The position numbers and the translations under genes were made by a program. From DASRHT01 sp035650355 (lineage in GTDB: Bacteria; Chloroflexota; Ktedonobacteria; Ktedonobacterales; Ktedonobacteraceae): a DNA stretch of 64,000 nt. The notes beneath the pieces are model-generated. The model made no database searches and was not told where the DNA came from. It saw only the letters and a program-made list of their open reading frames with translations. Below are positions 61,789-64,000 of this stretch, one piece after another. The stretch covers positions 65,940 through 129,939 of the forward strand of contig DASRHT010000089.1 of assembly GCA_035650355.1 (NCBI GenBank), given 5' to 3'. The first letter of the stretch is position 1. Each line of letters starts with the position of its first letter.

Positions 61789-62493
61789 TCACTTCTCCCG
61801 TCTCCCAGCGCTATCTTTATTAAGACGCTGGTATTGCTCGGAGAACATCTTCTTGGCTCGCGATATCCGCGTCGCAGCAGCGTTTGGAGAAATACCGACG
61901 ATATCCGCTATTTCCTGGTATGGCACCCCTTGAGCCGCGCTCAAGACCAGGGCAATTGCGTATTCCTCCGGCATATTTGCCAGCGTCAGCCGGATCAGTT
62001 CTCGTTCGGCAATTTCTGGAATGCCGCCAGCATCCGAAAGGAAATTGAGCATATCATCGCTAGCAGCATTCTCGCTTTGCTCATTCTCGCGAGCTCGGCC
62101 AGATAAGGGCCACCAGGAGATACGTTTGCGCCGCCGCAGTTGATCGACACAGAGATTCGTCGCGATGCGATAGAGCCACGCTGAGAGACGTTCGCGCTCA
62201 TAGAGGCCTTTCCATGAGGAACAGGCACGCACAAATACCTCCTGCGTCACGTCATCAGCATCTTCCATATTACCGAGCAGACGATAGGTATAGGAGTGGA
62301 TAGGACGTCGATATTGTTCGTAAAGCCTGATCAGATCACTTTCATCCGACGCTATACTGGCTCCTCGCTGATCTACCGGTTTTTCCACGGTCATATCGAC
62401 AATTGCTTTCTCGCTTCCATGAGCGTTTGGTAGAATCGTCCCTGCAGGTCTTCTTGCCTGTAGTATACCAGGAAAAACGACCGAATAGAACAT
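61789..62493 (-). CDS. ECF-type RNA polymerase sigma factor
   Basis: A 234-aa sigma factor (ATG 62493 behind AGGAGG; ATGs at 62586 and 62400 are alternatives). Sigma2 is DLIRLYEQYRRPIHSYTYRLLGNMEDADDVTQEVF, a normal sigma70 region 2 with the DDVTQEVF core, and sigma4 is LANMPEEYAIALVLSAAQGVPYQEIADIVGISPNAAATRISRAKK with the helix-turn-helix that reads the -35 box. The linker is Ser/Asn-rich. It directs RNA polymerase to a regulon set by its anti-sigma. Its own promoter was not identified by eye. Confidence 0.92.
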   Translation of the reverse strand: MFYSVVFPGILQARRPAGTILPNAHGSEKAIVDMTVEKPVDQRGASIASDESDLIRLYEQYRRPIHSYTYRLLGNMEDADDVTQEVFVRACSSWKGLYERERLSAWLYRIATNLCVDQLRRRKRISWWPLSGRARENEQSENAASDDMLNFLSDAGGIPEIAERELIRLTLANMPEEYAIALVLSAAQGVPYQEIADIVGISPNAAATRISRAKKMFSEQYQRLNKDSAGRREK

Positions 62494-62705
62494 GTCAGCC
62501 CTATACCTCCTAAGTTCTGTTCTCTCTAGTCCCGTTTTTTTGCTAAAACTATGCTCAATCCCTACCACGTCGCAACACACACACATTTACAGCAATCGTA
62601 GATGCGTTTACCTTTGCTAGTACCATTATCTTATGCATGTTCTGAGTTACCTGATCGTCAGCATCATACCGTTTGAAACTTTCTGACAGAATAAGGCACA
62701 ACAAA

Positions 62706-62732
62706 ATGGGTCGGCAGAGATTGCCGACCCAT
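62706..62732 (-). terminator. Terminator of the general-stress-like gene
   Basis: ATGGGTCGGCA (62706-62716) pairs perfectly with TGCCGACCCAT (62722-62732), with a 5-nt loop; on the minus strand TTTTG follows the stem. The stop codon at 62757 lies 24 bp upstream. Confidence 0.75.
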
Positions 62733-62756
62733 CATACTATGACTCTATTTCATGCG

Positions 62757-63755
62757 TTATCTACCACTGCCGCCGCGAGGGATATTTTCGCCTCCAGGGC
62801 GAGCTTCGAAACGTTTTAGCTTACGGGTTTCTTCATCTTCGGCTGTGCCTGGATCGGTCTCTTCAGGAACCACGGGCGGATTTCCCGGACCGGGAGGCAC
62901 TGCTGGGGCGATTGGCGTATAAATGTCGGGCTCAGGACGGGGCAGAGTATCACTTGCCTCCCCCTCAGTTCCTTCGCGCGTCACGCCTCCTGGGCCGGGT
63001 GGTACATTTTCTGGCGAGCTTTGCGGATACTCATGGGTCGGGCTTCCAGGGCCGGGCGGCACAGGTTCGCCGCGTGGAGCCTCAACCTGACTTCCCGGAT
63101 AAGAAGACTCAACACCCGGCCCAATCGTGTGCGTGTATGTACCAAAGCCGGGCACGATCCCAGCTTGTTGCTGATCAACCTCTCCAGGAGCCTCGTGAAC
63201 GGTATAGTCGCCATTGGCAGGTACATCGTTGTCAGCTACCATCCTCTGGCTGTAATAGGCGCCGGCATCATAGGCGCCATTTGCCCGCAGGATGGCAACC
63301 GCGTCTTGATAGCGACCTGGCGCATCGATGGTCAGGATCACACGACCAGAATTGAGCTGGCTTTCATAGTAGCGCGCCTCTTCCTCCGGCACCCCCATCG
63401 TTGCCAGAGCGCCCGCGAATCCGCCAGCCGTCGCCCCCAGGACAGCGCCACCGAGGGCAGCCGCCAGAATGCCTCCGGCAATGGCAGGACCCAGACCGGG
63501 GATAAGCAGAGAGGCTGCCGCGCCCGCCACGCCCCCGATGATGCCGCCGCTAACGGCCCCAGTGGCCGCGCCCGCCACCGTCTCCGCCCTCGAATCGCCG
63601 TTGCCCATACTCTCCGCCATTTTATCGCCATTGCGCGCCACGAAGCCAATCTGCTCATCGCTAAATCCCGCGTGATGCAATTCTGCTATTGCCCGCTCGG
63701 CCTGTGGACGTTCGCTAAACACACCGACAGCCGTAGAACGTTCCGTCATAGTCAT
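62757..63755 (-). CDS. General stress protein 17M-like with glycine-rich core
   Basis: A 332-aa protein from ATG 63755 (GGAAGGAG upstream). Residues about 4-45 carry the general-stress 17M/YflT-like motif (STAVGVFSERPQAERAIAELHHAGFS), followed by a Gly/Ala-rich segment (about 60-130) that could be membrane-inserting or form hairpins, then a short ferredoxin-like piece (RVILTIDAPGRYQDAVAILRANGAYDAG) and a long Pro/Gly-rich, probably disordered tail with GPGxPP repeats. Such proteins appear under salt or heat stress in other bacteria; the biochemical role is unknown. It faces the sigma genes from the same strand but has its own terminator. Confidence 0.75.
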   Translation of the reverse strand: MTMTERSTAVGVFSERPQAERAIAELHHAGFSDEQIGFVARNGDKMAESMGNGDSRAETVAGAATGAVSGGIIGGVAGAAASLLIPGLGPAIAGGILAAALGGAVLGATAGGFAGALATMGVPEEEARYYESQLNSGRVILTIDAPGRYQDAVAILRANGAYDAGAYYSQRMVADNDVPANGDYTVHEAPGEVDQQQAGIVPGFGTYTHTIGPGVESSYPGSQVEAPRGEPVPPGPGSPTHEYPQSSPENVPPGPGGVTREGTEGEASDTLPRPEPDIYTPIAPAVPPGPGNPPVVPEETDPGTAEDEETRKLKRFEARPGGENIPRGGSGR

Positions 63756-64000
63756 ACTTTTCTCCTTCCACACTATTGAAATGCCACACCAGCATACCTC
63801 TCTTCTTTAGCTGATCTGTCCTTTACACGCGCCAATCAGCTTAAAAGAGTCTCAGCCATAATGCACTAAAGACATTGACACAATGCGCCACTTAGGCTTA
63901 CTATGTGCAGGATAGCCTGAGAGTGCTATGGAACATGCAGCGCATTTGCGCCCATTCTAGTCACGACACTAAGGATCATGAACCATGTCAGCCATGCAGA
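63756..64000. other. Right-end intergenic sequence, no gene seen
   Basis: 245 bp with no ORF of interest. It probably carries the promoter of the general-stress-like gene. Confidence 0.5.

Noticed and set aside
1..64000. tRNA, rRNA, CRISPR arrays, prophage or plasmid modules
   Set aside because: None found on either strand by eye; short tRNAs could still be missed without a covariance scan.

Overview
The window looks like chromosomal DNA of a Ktedonobacteria-type member of the Chloroflexota. This is inference from several converging signs: moderate GC by eye; many fast-diverging hypothetical proteins among clear housekeeping genes; an IscB/HEARO locus (a family well known from Ktedonobacter racemifer); a secreted S53 peptidase; a SWIM/DUF5691/MoxR/DUF5682/VWA gene set; and many palindromic intergenic insertions. 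No rRNA, tRNA, CRISPR array, phage or plasmid module was seen.

Layout. 1-6.8 kb (minus strand): an M14 carboxypeptidase cut by the window edge, an acidic hypothetical protein and a 1391-aa zinc-ribbon polytopic membrane protein. 7-14 kb: a 171-bp palindromic insertion with a target duplication, a GT39-like glycosyltransferase, a TetR regulator, a hotdog thioesterase, a probable remnant of an E1-like locus, an HTH-GAF regulator and a Bcp peroxiredoxin. 14.5-18.4 kb: the NAD de novo operon nadB-nadC-nadA behind two copies of one inverted-repeat operator. 18.6-20.2 kb: a complete IscB locus (promoter, omega/HEARO RNA, TTG-start nuclease, right-end hairpin), sitting directly in front of a penicillin-binding protein gene. 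21.9-26.6 kb: an S51 peptidase, an oligopeptide-type binding lipoprotein, a nested pair of palindromic insertions, and an Nramp-related transporter behind an M-box Mg2+ riboswitch. 27-36.5 kb: a phosphoesterase lipoprotein, a globin with an extra N-terminal domain whose upstream region carries another insertion, tandem YbjQ-like proteins, endonuclease III and an XRE-TPR regulator. 36.6-43.5 kb: a membrane protein/MarR operon behind twin operators, xylulokinase, redox proteins, an SMP-30 protein, a fluoride riboswitch with a crcB pair, arylamine N-acetyltransferase and Hsp20. 44.2-56.1 kb: SWIM, DUF5691 and MoxR, then a 4.4-kb interruption (S53 peptidase, membrane-anchored protein, palindromic insertion), then DUF5682 and VWA. 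56.2-60.7 kb: thiolase, urea transporter, formamidase and an FmdB-type zinc ribbon. 60.8-63.8 kb: an ECF sigma/anti-sigma pair and a general-stress-like protein.

How the genes work together. nadB, nadC and nadA form one pathway from aspartate to nicotinate mononucleotide under one control region. The M-box and the non-canonical metal-site residues of the transporter both point to Mg2+ uptake. The fluoride riboswitch controls two half-size channel subunits. Formamidase and the urea transporter suggest scavenging of small amides. The five-gene SWIM/DUF5691/MoxR/DUF5682/VWA set resembles a AAA+ plus VWA chaperone-like machine of unknown target and is the best candidate for an undescribed system. 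The palindromic insertions with 9-10 bp or TNA target duplications are the strongest unexplained DNA-level signal.
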